Origin: Acidimicrobiia bacterium
Lineage (GTDB): Bacteria > Actinomycetota > Acidimicrobiia > Spongiisociales > SHLN01
Assembly (NCBI GenBank): GCA_030624805.1
Contig: JAUXJL010000072.1
Coordinates: forward strand, 1 to 8,572
Length of the DNA stretch: 8,572 bases
Direction of reading: 5' to 3'
Positions 1 to 5,663 of the stretch are shown piece by piece. A program made the position numbers and the translations under genes. The notes beneath the pieces were generated by a model. That model saw nothing but the letters and a program-made list of their open reading frames with translations, searched no databases and was not told the origin of the DNA. Positions within the stretch are counted from its first letter, which is position 1. Every line of letters begins with the position of its first letter.

Positions 1-281
1 ACCACGTCTTCCACTATCCAGATGAAGACGGCGGCAACGGTCTGGGTCGTCGCGGGGTCATCGAGCGGTGCTACCGAGAGATCTACGGCGGTGTCCGGCG
101 AGCCGAGCCGGCCTCCATCAGGCTCGGCGATGCTGACCAGCAGTCGGGACTCACCGGTTCCGATGTCGAGATTGGCCACGATGGCGAAGCTGTCTCCAGG
201 GAACGCGGCATCGCCGCCCGAGCATGCTGCGGCAATCAAAGACAGGCCGACGAGCAACCTCCACTGGAATCGATTATTCAT
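1..281 (-). CDS. Lipoprotein, N-terminal part (runs off the left edge)
   Basis: The reverse strand is open from an ATG at 281 to the window edge, giving 93 codons with no stop. Residues 1-20 form a lipoprotein signal peptide: a short N-region with Arg4 and Arg8, a hydrophobic stretch, and the lipobox LIAAAC with Cys20, so the product should be lipid-anchored outside the cytoplasmic membrane. The mature part begins with a Gly/Ser-rich spacer and then beta-rich, Ig-like-looking sequence (FAIVANLDIGTGESRLLVSI, then a VFIWIVEDVV stretch). Its ATG lies inside the end of the upstream lipoprotein gene (8-bp overlap), so the two are probably translationally coupled. Such extracytoplasmic N-domains can precede thioredoxin-like domains in actinobacterial lipoproteins, but no thioredoxin motif is visible here, so the function is unassigned. 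The lipoprotein call is firm, the rest is open. Confidence 0.75.
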   Translation of the reverse strand, partial: MNNRFQWRLLVGLSLIAAACSGGDAAFPGDSFAIVANLDIGTGESRLLVSIAEPDGGRLGSPDTAVDLSVAPLDDPATTQTVAAVFIWIVEDV

Positions 282-615
282 CGCCAACTGCCACCGCCGA
301 TTTTGTTCCATCGGCCAGCGTCTCGTATTCGACTCTGACCCTATCGCCATTTGCCAGGTGGTCACGAAGGTGATCGATGGGAGCGGTATCGTCGAACAGA
401 ACGCCGTCCGCCGGCACGAACGTGGCGTCCAACCCGTCACTCATCCGGACCGTGAAGCTCGCCACGTGGCCCAAAGTCCCGTCCACAACTATCACCACCC
501 CCTCGGCAATACCCGATTGCTCGGTGCCGAACCCGCTCGAGTCGGCGCTGCAGGCGGCTGCGATCAGTAGCAGGACGAGCGCCAGTGACGTGTGAATTCG
601 GAACCGTCCGCTCAT
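274..615 (-). CDS. Small secreted lipoprotein of unknown function (113 aa)
   Basis: The ORF extends upstream to 801, but I chose the ATG at 615 because it starts directly before a classic lipoprotein signal peptide: SGRFRIH N-region, hydrophobic LALVLLLIAAA and Cys22 in a lipobox nearly identical to that of the next gene (LIAAACS in both). The mature protein of about 90 residues is acidic and beta-rich, with a repeated valine pattern (GVVIVVDGTLGHVASFTVRM, then GDRVRVEYETLADG), which looks like a small beta-barrel or OB-like domain. This is inference; I do not recognise a named family. No Shine-Dalgarno sequence precedes the ATG, but a TAACTT -10-like box lies 8 bases upstream, so the mRNA may be leaderless. 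The gene overlaps the following lipoprotein gene by 8 bp and is divergent from the acetyltransferase gene 58 bp away. Confidence 0.75.
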   Translation of the reverse strand: MSGRFRIHTSLALVLLLIAAACSADSSGFGTEQSGIAEGVVIVVDGTLGHVASFTVRMSDGLDATFVPADGVLFDDTAPIDHLRDHLANGDRVRVEYETLADGTKSAVAVGDE

Positions 616-623
616 AGTCAACC

Positions 624-629
624 AAGTTA
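624..629 (-). promoter_or_regulatory. Candidate -10 box (TAACTT) of the lipoprotein pair
   Basis: TAACTT fits the actinobacterial TANNNT -10 pattern and ends 8 bases before the ATG at 615. That distance puts transcription start on or next to the start codon. No Shine-Dalgarno sequence is present. A convincing -35 box is not seen. Confidence 0.35.
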
Positions 630-673
630 CCGCCGCCCGCTCGTTAGGCCACTTAGCCCCGGCGCGCCAAGCT

Positions 674-1315
674 ATGTCGATGGACGAGCTCGCTGAAATC
701 TTCCAGGCCACCGCCGACGGAAAATTCCCGCCGGCCGACGGCGCCATCGTTGTGGTCCCTCCCCCGACACCGCTCGATCTCGAAGCGGTGGTGGAGTTCA
801 CTGCTTCGGCCGTCGTAGCTACGAGCCTGCCTGAAGCCGACGTACTCGCCCAGGATGTCGACGCCTACGGCAAGATCGTCTCACCGGATTTCCTCAGGTG
901 GCTGACGGGCCCGGATGGATCGATCGGCTGCCACGATTCGGTGCTTGTCCGTCGCGGGACGGGGAGGGGAAACCTCTCGGTCCGCGCCGACCTCGATGAC
1001 CACCCGAGGGTGACTGCCGCCCGCAAGCGGCGTACGGAAGTGACCGTCTACGGAGACGAGCGGGGTCTCATCACCGTGGGAAGAGGGCTCGCCCACCGAT
1101 GGGAAGTGAGTGTTGAGCTGCTCGGCGACACACCACCAGGCGAAGGCACCGGGCGGGCGTTAATCGCCGAGTCCGTCGGCTACGTTCCCGACGGTGAACC
1201 CGTGTTTGCCTCGGTCGCCCCCGGGAACGCAGCCTCGCTGCGGGCCTTCCTGGCGTGTGGATTCACACCGATCGGGGCCGAGGTGGTCCTCCACCCGGCC
1301 CGGCTAGCCCGCTAA
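674..1315 (+). CDS. GNAT-family N-acetyltransferase-like protein (213 aa)
   Basis: The C-terminal third carries the GNAT signature. Residues 155-168 (PGEGTGRALIAES) resemble motif A, the acetyl-CoA pyrophosphate loop, in a G-x-G-x-G/A form followed by an alpha helix. Residues 178-207 contain the motif B pattern, with ASVAPGNAASLRAFLACGFT and then IGAEVVLHP; Asn185, Ser188, Arg190 and the GF pair are typical of that region. Known family members transfer an acetyl group from acetyl-CoA to an amine; the substrate cannot be told. The N-terminal half (about 1-130) is diverged and contains no second GNAT motif that I can see. It probably gives substrate specificity. ATG 674 is used, with an in-frame ATG at 680 as an alternative; neither has a clear ribosome binding site. 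The gene stands alone, divergent from the lipoprotein genes. A cytosolic enzyme is expected, as there is no signal peptide. Confidence 0.75.
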   Translation: MSMDELAEIFQATADGKFPPADGAIVVVPPPTPLDLEAVVEFTASAVVATSLPEADVLAQDVDAYGKIVSPDFLRWLTGPDGSIGCHDSVLVRRGTGRGNLSVRADLDDHPRVTAARKRRTEVTVYGDERGLITVGRGLAHRWEVSVELLGDTPPGEGTGRALIAESVGYVPDGEPVFASVAPGNAASLRAFLACGFTPIGAEVVLHPARLAR

Positions 1316-1326
1316 GCCCAAAACCG

Positions 1327-1354
1327 CTCAAGGACCGGCTTTCCCGGCCGATAA
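1327..1354 (+). promoter_or_regulatory. Sigma-28 (FliA/WhiG-type) promoter
   Basis: The sequence has TCAA at 1328-1331 (within CTCAAG), a spacer of exactly 15 bases, then GCCGATAA at 1347-1354. The established sigma-28 consensus is TAAA, N15, GCCGATAA, so the -10 element matches 8 of 8, the spacing is ideal and the -35 matches 3 of 4. Transcription would start near 1361-1363, giving a leader of about 25 bases before the ATG at 1387 of the small protein. The same sigma group includes FliA (flagellar) and WhiG (sporulation) in Actinomycetota. Confidence 0.6.
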
Positions 1355-1386
1355 AGGGGGGTCTGGAATATCGCATTGGGGGAACC

Positions 1387-1629
1387 ATGGCGGTCAAGAC
1401 TCTCATCGTCAACACCATGCCGCGGCGCTCAGCCGAGGACGCCGTCACTCAGGAAGGCGGCGTTGTTCGTGCCCGCAACTCCCCGCCTGTCGAGGCGCCG
1501 GACTCGACGTCGAATCCGATTCAGGAACTGGACTCCGAGGAACGGGTGCATCGGCGGATGGCCCAGTATCACGAAGCCGAGGAAACGGGAGACATCCCAG
1601 CCGGGATGGAAGGCAGCTACTACCTCTAG
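1387..1629 (+). CDS. Small protein of unknown function (80 aa), probably sigma-28 dependent
   Basis: The open frame reaches back to 1255, but I place the start at the ATG at 1387. It has a purine-rich GGGGGA stretch just upstream and lies about 25 bases downstream of the predicted transcription start of a sigma-28-type promoter. The product has a short hydrophobic N-terminal strand (VKTLIVNTM), a polar, probably disordered middle (residues 14-47) rich in Glu, Ser, Pro and Asp, then a charged segment ERVHRRMAQYHEAEETGDIP that could form a helix, and ends in GMEGSYYL. There is no signal peptide, membrane segment or cysteine. I recognise no family; it is short enough to be an anti-sigma factor or a flagellar/developmental accessory protein, but nothing in the sequence shows that. 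It converges on ridA, with 33 bp between the stop codons. Confidence 0.55.
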   Translation: MAVKTLIVNTMPRRSAEDAVTQEGGVVRARNSPPVEAPDSTSNPIQELDSEERVHRRMAQYHEAEETGDIPAGMEGSYYL

Positions 1630-1662
1630 TCTCCAGTCACCGGTCGCCAAGAGGAACAGTCG

Positions 1663-2037
1663 CTACCGGGCCGCGACGGTTTCGATTTCCACAGCCACGC
1701 CCCTCGGCAGAGCAGCCACCTCGATTGCGGATCGGGCAGGCGGTTCGTCGTTGAAGAACGAACCGTACACTTCATTAACGGCCCCGAAGTCGCCCATGTC
1801 GGCCAGGAAAATGGTCGCCTTGACCAGGTCGGAGTAGCCGAGCCCAATATCGGCGAGCAAGCCACCGATCTGCTCCATGACTTGGTTGGCCTGCTCGGCG
1901 GTGTTACCAGCAGGTTTGCCGTCGCCGTCCAAGGCAATCTGACCGGAGAAGAAGACGATCCCATTTGCTTCGACGGCGACGGAGTAGGGACCAAGAGCGG
2001 CCGGGGCAGTAGGAGTGGAAAGAACGCGTTTAGGCAT
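1663..2037 (-). CDS. ridA: RidA family enamine/imine deaminase (YjgF/YER057c/UK114)
   Basis: At 124 residues this is the standard length for RidA proteins. Known members form trimers and hydrolyse reactive 2-aminoacrylate-type enamines/imines made by PLP enzymes such as serine/threonine dehydratase, releasing ammonia and a keto acid, in the cytosol. Visible family marks are GPYSVAV (residues 16-22), FFSGQIALD (29-37), the helix NTAEQANQVMEQIGGLLADI (45-64) and the C-terminal signature ARSAIEVAALPRGVAVEIE (101-119). Arg102 in that signature corresponds to the active-site Arg105 of E. coli RidA. The start ATG at 2037 has no Shine-Dalgarno sequence, but TAGCCT lies 6 bases upstream, consistent with leaderless initiation. 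The gene is downstream of erpA on the same strand, separated by a strong terminator hairpin, so it probably has its own promoter. Confidence 0.93.
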   Translation of the reverse strand: MPKRVLSTPTAPAALGPYSVAVEANGIVFFSGQIALDGDGKPAGNTAEQANQVMEQIGGLLADIGLGYSDLVKATIFLADMGDFGAVNEVYGSFFNDEPPARSAIEVAALPRGVAVEIETVAAR

Positions 2038-2043
2038 TGCGTG

Positions 2044-2049
2044 AGGCTA
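2044..2049 (-). promoter_or_regulatory. Candidate -10 box (TAGCCT) of ridA
   Basis: TAGCCT fits TANNNT and ends 6 bases before the ridA ATG. No Shine-Dalgarno sequence intervenes, suggesting a leaderless transcript. The box lies just after the erpA terminator on the same strand, which supports separate transcription of ridA. Confidence 0.4.
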
Positions 2050-2072
2050 ACCCGATCGACAGGATGGGCATT

Positions 2073-2099
2073 AGGAAACCGCCGGCCCATGCCGGCGGT
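2073..2099 (-). terminator. Intrinsic terminator of erpA
   Basis: A perfect 9-bp stem (ACCGCCGGC at 2078-2086 with GCCGGCGGT at 2091-2099) closes a 4-base loop. Read on the minus strand it ends in a short TTTCC tract. It lies 24 bases past the erpA stop and before the ridA promoter, so it should separate the two transcripts. The U tract is short, as is usual in GC-rich genomes. Confidence 0.7.
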
Positions 2100-2122
2100 C
2101 TCGTTCTTGCCGGCGACCGTGG

Positions 2123-2443
2123 CTAGGAAAAGCTGCTGCCGCAGCCGCAGGTGCGAGTGACGTTGGGGTTGTTGATGGCGAACCCGGCGCCCTGCAGCCC
2201 ATCCTGGTAGTCGACCTCAGCACCCTCCAGGTGGGGGGCACTGTCGGAATCGACAACCAGCTTGACGCCGCCGAACTCGACAACCTGGTCGGCATCGGCG
2301 AAATCGCCATCGAAGAACATCTCATAGGAGAAACCGGAGCAGCCACCGGGTTTCACGGCGACGCGCAAGGCGAGCGACATGTCGCCTTCCTGCTCGAGCA
2401 GTGATTTCACCTTGGCGGCGGCGGGTGGGGTAAGTGTCAGCAT
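2123..2443 (-). CDS. erpA: ErpA/IscA-type iron-sulfur cluster insertion protein (HesB family)
   Basis: A-type Fe-S carriers take a nascent cluster from a scaffold and pass it to apo-proteins in the cytosol. The 106-residue product has the conserved three-cysteine pattern: Cys35 in GGCSGFSYEM, and Cys99 and Cys101 in the C-terminal TCGCGSSFS. The body (residues 1-95) follows the family fold, with LTLTPPAAAKVKSLL at the N-terminus and LVVDSDSAPHLEGAEVDYQD in the middle. The frame extends upstream to 2476, but the ATG at 2443 is preferred because family members begin with exactly this strand and because an AGGAGA ribosome binding site (2452-2457) lies 8 bases ahead of it. A TATAAT -10 box lies further upstream. 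It is divergent from the mrp gene, another Fe-S maturation factor, over a 99-bp gap, suggesting shared regulation. ErpA versus IscA/SufA subtype is not certain. Confidence 0.9.
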   Translation of the reverse strand: MLTLTPPAAAKVKSLLEQEGDMSLALRVAVKPGGCSGFSYEMFFDGDFADADQVVEFGGVKLVVDSDSAPHLEGAEVDYQDGLQGAGFAINNPNVTRTCGCGSSFS

Positions 2444-2474
2444 GTACCAGATCTCCTGTCCGGACGGATACCAC

Positions 2475-2480
2475 ATTATA
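2475..2480 (-). promoter_or_regulatory. -10 box (TATAAT) of erpA
   Basis: A perfect TATAAT on the minus strand lies 31 bases upstream of the erpA ATG, which leaves a leader containing the AGGAGA site. The best -35 at 17-bp spacing is the weak TACAGA at 2498-2503. The region also carries two ACGGATA copies (2464-2470, 2503-2509) and an inverted CGGCAT/ATGCCG pair (2481-2486, 2515-2520) that could be operator sites. Confidence 0.55.
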
Positions 2481-2542
2481 CGGCATCATCGTAAACATCT
2501 GTACGGATAGTTATATGCCGCCCGATATCCTTCGATTCGCAT

Positions 2543-3679
2543 ATGACTACAAAAACCGACATTGAACAGGCCTTGCGTGGAGTCGTCGACCCGGAATTGG
2601 GGGGTGATGTGGTCGAGCTCGGCATGGTAAAGAACATCGAACTGTCAGACGGAGTCGCCACTATCAAAGTCGCCCTGACCATCGCAGGTTGCCCGATGCG
2701 CACCCAAATCGATGGCGATGTGAAACGGAAGGTCGGGGCGTTACCCGACGTGGATTCAGTAGTGGTGGAGATGGGCGAGATGACCCAGGAGGAGCGCTCC
2801 GAGGTCATGTCCAAGGCGAGATTCAAGGCGAGGGAAGACGCCGAGCCCACCATGGTCGACCCCGTCACGCGCGTCATTGCGATCAGTAGCGGCAAGGGCG
2901 GTGTCGGCAAGTCCTCGGTCAGCGTCAACCTCGCTCTCGCCCTGGCGGATCAAGGGTTCAGCGTCGGCCTGCTCGATGCCGATATCTGGGGCTTTTCCGT
3001 TCCTCGTATGTTGGGCGTCGGAGCCGAGCGGCTCGAAGCCAACGACGACGGCCAGATAGTGCCCCTGGAGGTTAAGGGCCTCAAGCTGGTGTCGACCGGC
3101 TTGTTAGTCGACGACGAAGACAAAGCCCTGATGTGGCGCGGGCTCATGTTGTCCAAGGCCCTCGAGCAGTTCCTGAGGGACGTGGCCTGGGGCCAGGTCG
3201 ACTATCTGGTGGTTGACATGCCGCCCGGGACCGGTGACATTCAGATGGCGCTTTCCCGGCTGCTCCCGCAGGCGGAGATGGTAGTGGTCACGACTCCTCA
3301 GAAAACCGCCCAGAAGGTGGCCGCTCGGGTGGCCGACATGGCCCGGCGCAGTTTTATGCCGGTCATCGGAGTCATCGAGAACATGGCCGGTTTCACAGCG
3401 CCGTCGGGTGAGCACTACAAGCTGTTCGGAGAGGGTGGAGGCCAGGAACTGGCCAACGAGCTCGGGGTGCCGCTCATCGCAAGCATTCCACTGGATCCTC
3501 ACGTAGTGGAGGGAGGCGATGGTGGTGCACCGGTAGTGCGCACTCACCCGACTTCTCCGGCTGCGGTGGCGGTGGCCGACGCCGGTAAACGAGTTGTCGA
3601 GTTGGTACCCCCGGCCGAGGACGAGACCTGCACCGCCCGGATCGACCGGCTGGTCGAGGGGTTGAAAGCGATCAGCTAG
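2543..3679 (+). CDS. mrp: Mrp/ApbC-type P-loop ATPase with N-terminal MIP18 domain (378 aa)
   Basis: The Mrp/ApbC/Nbp35 group binds and transfers Fe-S clusters in an ATP-dependent way in the cytosol. Residues 4-85 form a MIP18 (DUF59) domain with GVVDPELGGDVVELGM and the conserved Cys50 in GCPMRTQI. Residues 108-355 are the ATPase: deviant Walker A SSGKGGVGKSS (115-125, Lys118 and Lys123), DADIWG (145-150), switch II DMPPGTGD (225-232), TTPQ (250-253) and VIENMAG (277-283). The usual cluster-binding CxxC after ENM is missing: Ala286 and Gly289 stand at those positions. Cys363 near the C-terminus is the only other cysteine. The start ATG at 2543 has no Shine-Dalgarno sequence; a TATCCT box at 2526-2531 would give a very short leader. 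Length is normal for a MIP18-Mrp fusion. It is divergent from erpA. Confidence 0.92.
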   Translation: MTTKTDIEQALRGVVDPELGGDVVELGMVKNIELSDGVATIKVALTIAGCPMRTQIDGDVKRKVGALPDVDSVVVEMGEMTQEERSEVMSKARFKAREDAEPTMVDPVTRVIAISSGKGGVGKSSVSVNLALALADQGFSVGLLDADIWGFSVPRMLGVGAERLEANDDGQIVPLEVKGLKLVSTGLLVDDEDKALMWRGLMLSKALEQFLRDVAWGQVDYLVVDMPPGTGDIQMALSRLLPQAEMVVVTTPQKTAQKVAARVADMARRSFMPVIGVIENMAGFTAPSGEHYKLFGEGGGQELANELGVPLIASIPLDPHVVEGGDGGAPVVRTHPTSPAAVAVADAGKRVVELVPPAEDETCTARIDRLVEGLKAIS

Positions 3680-3734
3680 GACACGGGGGTTGGCAGGCTG
3701 TCTTTGGCGGTCCCCAGCAAACCCTTACTACGAG

Positions 3735-3901
3735 TAGCTACCAGCAGCCAGCTACCAGTTATCTGTCCACGCGGCGCAGCCACCTGGAGAGGCAACAATC
3801 CGCCCCGACCGGACGAGCCCAAGTCCTGGCTGGTCGCCTCTACGGAGCGGTTTGGACCCTCAGAGATAACTGGTAGCTGGTAGCTGGCGACTGGAATAGC
3901 C
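3735..3901. repeat. Palindromic intergenic element, possible MITE or relic
   Basis: This sits in the 323-bp gene-free stretch between mrp and the CHRD-protein gene, where I see no credible gene. The left arm has CCAGCTACCAGTTATCT at 3748-3764 and the right arm its exact reverse complement at 3864-3880, 99 bases apart. Outside the perfect 17 bp the arms stay related but differ by one extra copy of the 7-base unit CTGGTAG in the right arm, so the arms are built of a short tandem repeat. AGAGGC/GCCTCT is a nested inverted pair further in. The element is bordered by ACGAG on both sides (3730-3734 and 3902-3906), which could be a target-site duplication. The ORFs across it are low-credibility translations of the repeat. 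Confidence 0.6.
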
Positions 3902-4002
3902 ACGAGGGGTACGCTTCCCGAGCGGGGGACCAACAACCGGGCATTCACGATTCACCACGGAGGGTGGTCTATTAACCTCACGATGGGCAACAAGGGAGAG
4001 GA

Positions 4003-5490
4003 ATGACTCGGAAACTGGTGGTTGGGCTATTCGTCGCGGCCGCTGTGTTTATTTCCGGCCCGGCTGCTGGGGCGGCGGACACGCCCGACGAGGTTGGGTT
4101 CGTTGATCCTGCCACCGGGTTGTGGAACCTGGGCGGAGACGAGAGCTTCTTCTTCGGCGTGCCCGGTGACATTCCCTTCCTCGGAGATTGGGATGGCGAT
4201 GGCACGGACACACCCGGTCTCTATCGGCCGTCCGACGGGTTCGCCTACGTCATCGATCGACGCGAGACCGGCCTCGCAACCAGCAGCTGGTTCATGGGTA
4301 TCCCGGGTGACATCCCCATTGTCGGTGACTGGGACGGCGACGGTACCGACACGTTCAGTGTGTACCGGCCGTCCGAAGGAAAGGTTTACGTCAACAACCT
4401 CAACGAAACCGAAGTCGCGCAGGACGAATACTTCTTCGGCGTGCCACAGGACAAACCATTCGCGATTGACTTCAACGGCGACGGCACAGACGGAGTCGGG
4501 CTGCACCGCGAGTCCTCCGGGCTCGTGTATATGACCGATGCCACCACCGGAGGTCTTCCGGACGGCGAGGTCGCCACCACCGACCTCGAATTCTTCTGGG
4601 GCATCGCCGACGATGCAGTCTTTGCAGGCGACTGGAACGCAACCGGAACCGACTCCCCCGGCCTGGTAAGACCGACCCTCTCGCGAGCATTCCTGCGGTT
4701 CGAGAACCAGCTCGGTTTCGCGGACGAGGACTGGCCAACCGAGTTCGGTGATTGGGTCCCGGTAGTAGGACGCATCCCGGGAGCTCCGTATCGGTTCGAG
4801 GTGGAGTTGTCCGGTGGTGAAGTTGTGCCGGGCCCCGGACTACCCGGTGGGAGCGGAGCTGTGTCTCTCAACGTCACGGCCGGCGGTGAGATATGTTTCA
4901 GTTTCGATATCGCCGCAGTGCCGGGGGTGAGCTCGGCCCACATTCATCAAGGAGCCTCCGGCAGCGCCGGTCCGGTGGTCGTCGATTTCGGAGTCAACGG
5001 CGGGGACACCTTCGGCTGCGTCAATACGGACACACCAACCGCAGTTGGCATCCTCAATGCGCCCGAAGACTATTTCGTGCAGGTGCATTCAGCCGCCCAC
5101 CCTGCGGGCGCGGTAAGGGGCCAGATCGCAGAAACGCGATCGTGGGATTTGAGCCTGGTGGGCGCCAACGTCGTTGGCCTGGGCGACGCCGACGGCTTCG
5201 TGTCCATCACTCTGGATCTGTCGACCTCTGGCCAAACGTGCGTCACCTCCTACGCAGCCGAACGAATCAGCACGGTCACATCGATCGGGTTGTATTCGGC
5301 CGATGAGGGCCTGACGGGCCCGTTGGTCGCCAACTTGACCTTTGGGACCGACCACCTCGGTTGTGTCGTGCTCACACCCCGGGCGGCCGCTTCGATCGTG
5401 CTGGCCACACCAACCAACCACTACCTGCAGATACGCACCATACAATTCCCAGGCGGGGCGGTACGAGCCCAGCTCACGGCCGGGGGTTAG
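4003..5490 (+). CDS. Exported protein with FG-GAP/VCBS-like repeats and two CHRD domains (495 aa)
   Basis: Residues 1-24 are a Sec signal peptide (MTRKLVVGLF, hydrophobic core, then GPAAGA|AD). Residues about 43-235 hold four repeats of roughly 47 residues, each with an aromatic FFFG/WFMGIPGD-type strand, then a calcium-loop motif and a YRPSDG-type turn. The loops are GDWDGDGTD (61-69), GDWDGDGTD (108-116), DFNGDGTD (156-163) and the degenerate GDWNATGTD (209-217). A half repeat follows (GDWVPVVGRIPG). Residues about 264-376 are a CHRD domain: VELSGGEVVP, ICFSFDI, SAHIHQGASGSAGPVVVDF, DYFVQVHSAAHPAGAVRGQI. Residues 381-492 form a second, diverged CHRD copy ending PGGAVRAQLT. Paired cysteines (298/339 and 413/454) suggest disulfides. 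The repeats probably form a beta-propeller that binds calcium, and CHRD domains are extracellular domains of unclear role; ligand unknown. An AAGGGAG ribosome binding site lies at 3992-3998. It ends convergent to the M23 gene. Confidence 0.85.
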   Translation: MTRKLVVGLFVAAAVFISGPAAGAADTPDEVGFVDPATGLWNLGGDESFFFGVPGDIPFLGDWDGDGTDTPGLYRPSDGFAYVIDRRETGLATSSWFMGIPGDIPIVGDWDGDGTDTFSVYRPSEGKVYVNNLNETEVAQDEYFFGVPQDKPFAIDFNGDGTDGVGLHRESSGLVYMTDATTGGLPDGEVATTDLEFFWGIADDAVFAGDWNATGTDSPGLVRPTLSRAFLRFENQLGFADEDWPTEFGDWVPVVGRIPGAPYRFEVELSGGEVVPGPGLPGGSGAVSLNVTAGGEICFSFDIAAVPGVSSAHIHQGASGSAGPVVVDFGVNGGDTFGCVNTDTPTAVGILNAPEDYFVQVHSAAHPAGAVRGQIAETRSWDLSLVGANVVGLGDADGFVSITLDLSTSGQTCVTSYAAERISTVTSIGLYSADEGLTGPLVANLTFGTDHLGCVVLTPRAAASIVLATPTNHYLQIRTIQFPGGAVRAQLTAGG

Positions 5491-5527
5491 TTGCCCCGCT
5501 GCCCGGCGTTGGACTGACGGATAGTCC
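5481..5527 (+). terminator. Weak hairpins at the end of the CHRD-protein gene
   Basis: Two short stems are visible: CGGGG (5481-5485) with CCCCG (5494-5498) around the stop codon, and GGACT (5511-5515) with AGTCC (5523-5527). Neither has a U tract. They may slow polymerase between the convergent genes, but the call is weak. I see nothing else in 5528-5663. Confidence 0.25.
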
Positions 5528-5663
5528 TAGCCCATTCCGTTGCAGTGAGGCACCTGGAAGAAACGGTTACGTGCTGTTGCGGCCCGATCTGGACCGGCTC
5601 GAACAGAATGTCATACCTCGGGTCGCGCACACCCTCACGCTGCCAGTGAGACCACTTGGCGGC

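Noticed and set aside
1335..1349. Possible terminator hairpin (CCGG/CCGG) after the acetyltransferase gene
   Set aside because: The stem is only 4 bp, there is no U tract, and the bases are better explained as the spacer and -10 element of the sigma-28 promoter.
1626..2090. Long open frame on the minus strand overlapping ridA (154 codons)
   Set aside because: It is a shifted frame over the clearly recognisable RidA coding sequence; its translation is Ser/Pro/Trp-rich with no family resemblance.
3680..3712. Terminator directly after mrp (GGGGG...TCCCC)
   Set aside because: The arms pair for about five bases around a 20-base loop with no U tract; too weak to call.
3676..3948. 90-codon minus-strand frame containing VASYQLPVI
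   Set aside because: It is a translation of the 7-bp palindromic repeat, without a ribosome binding site or domain.
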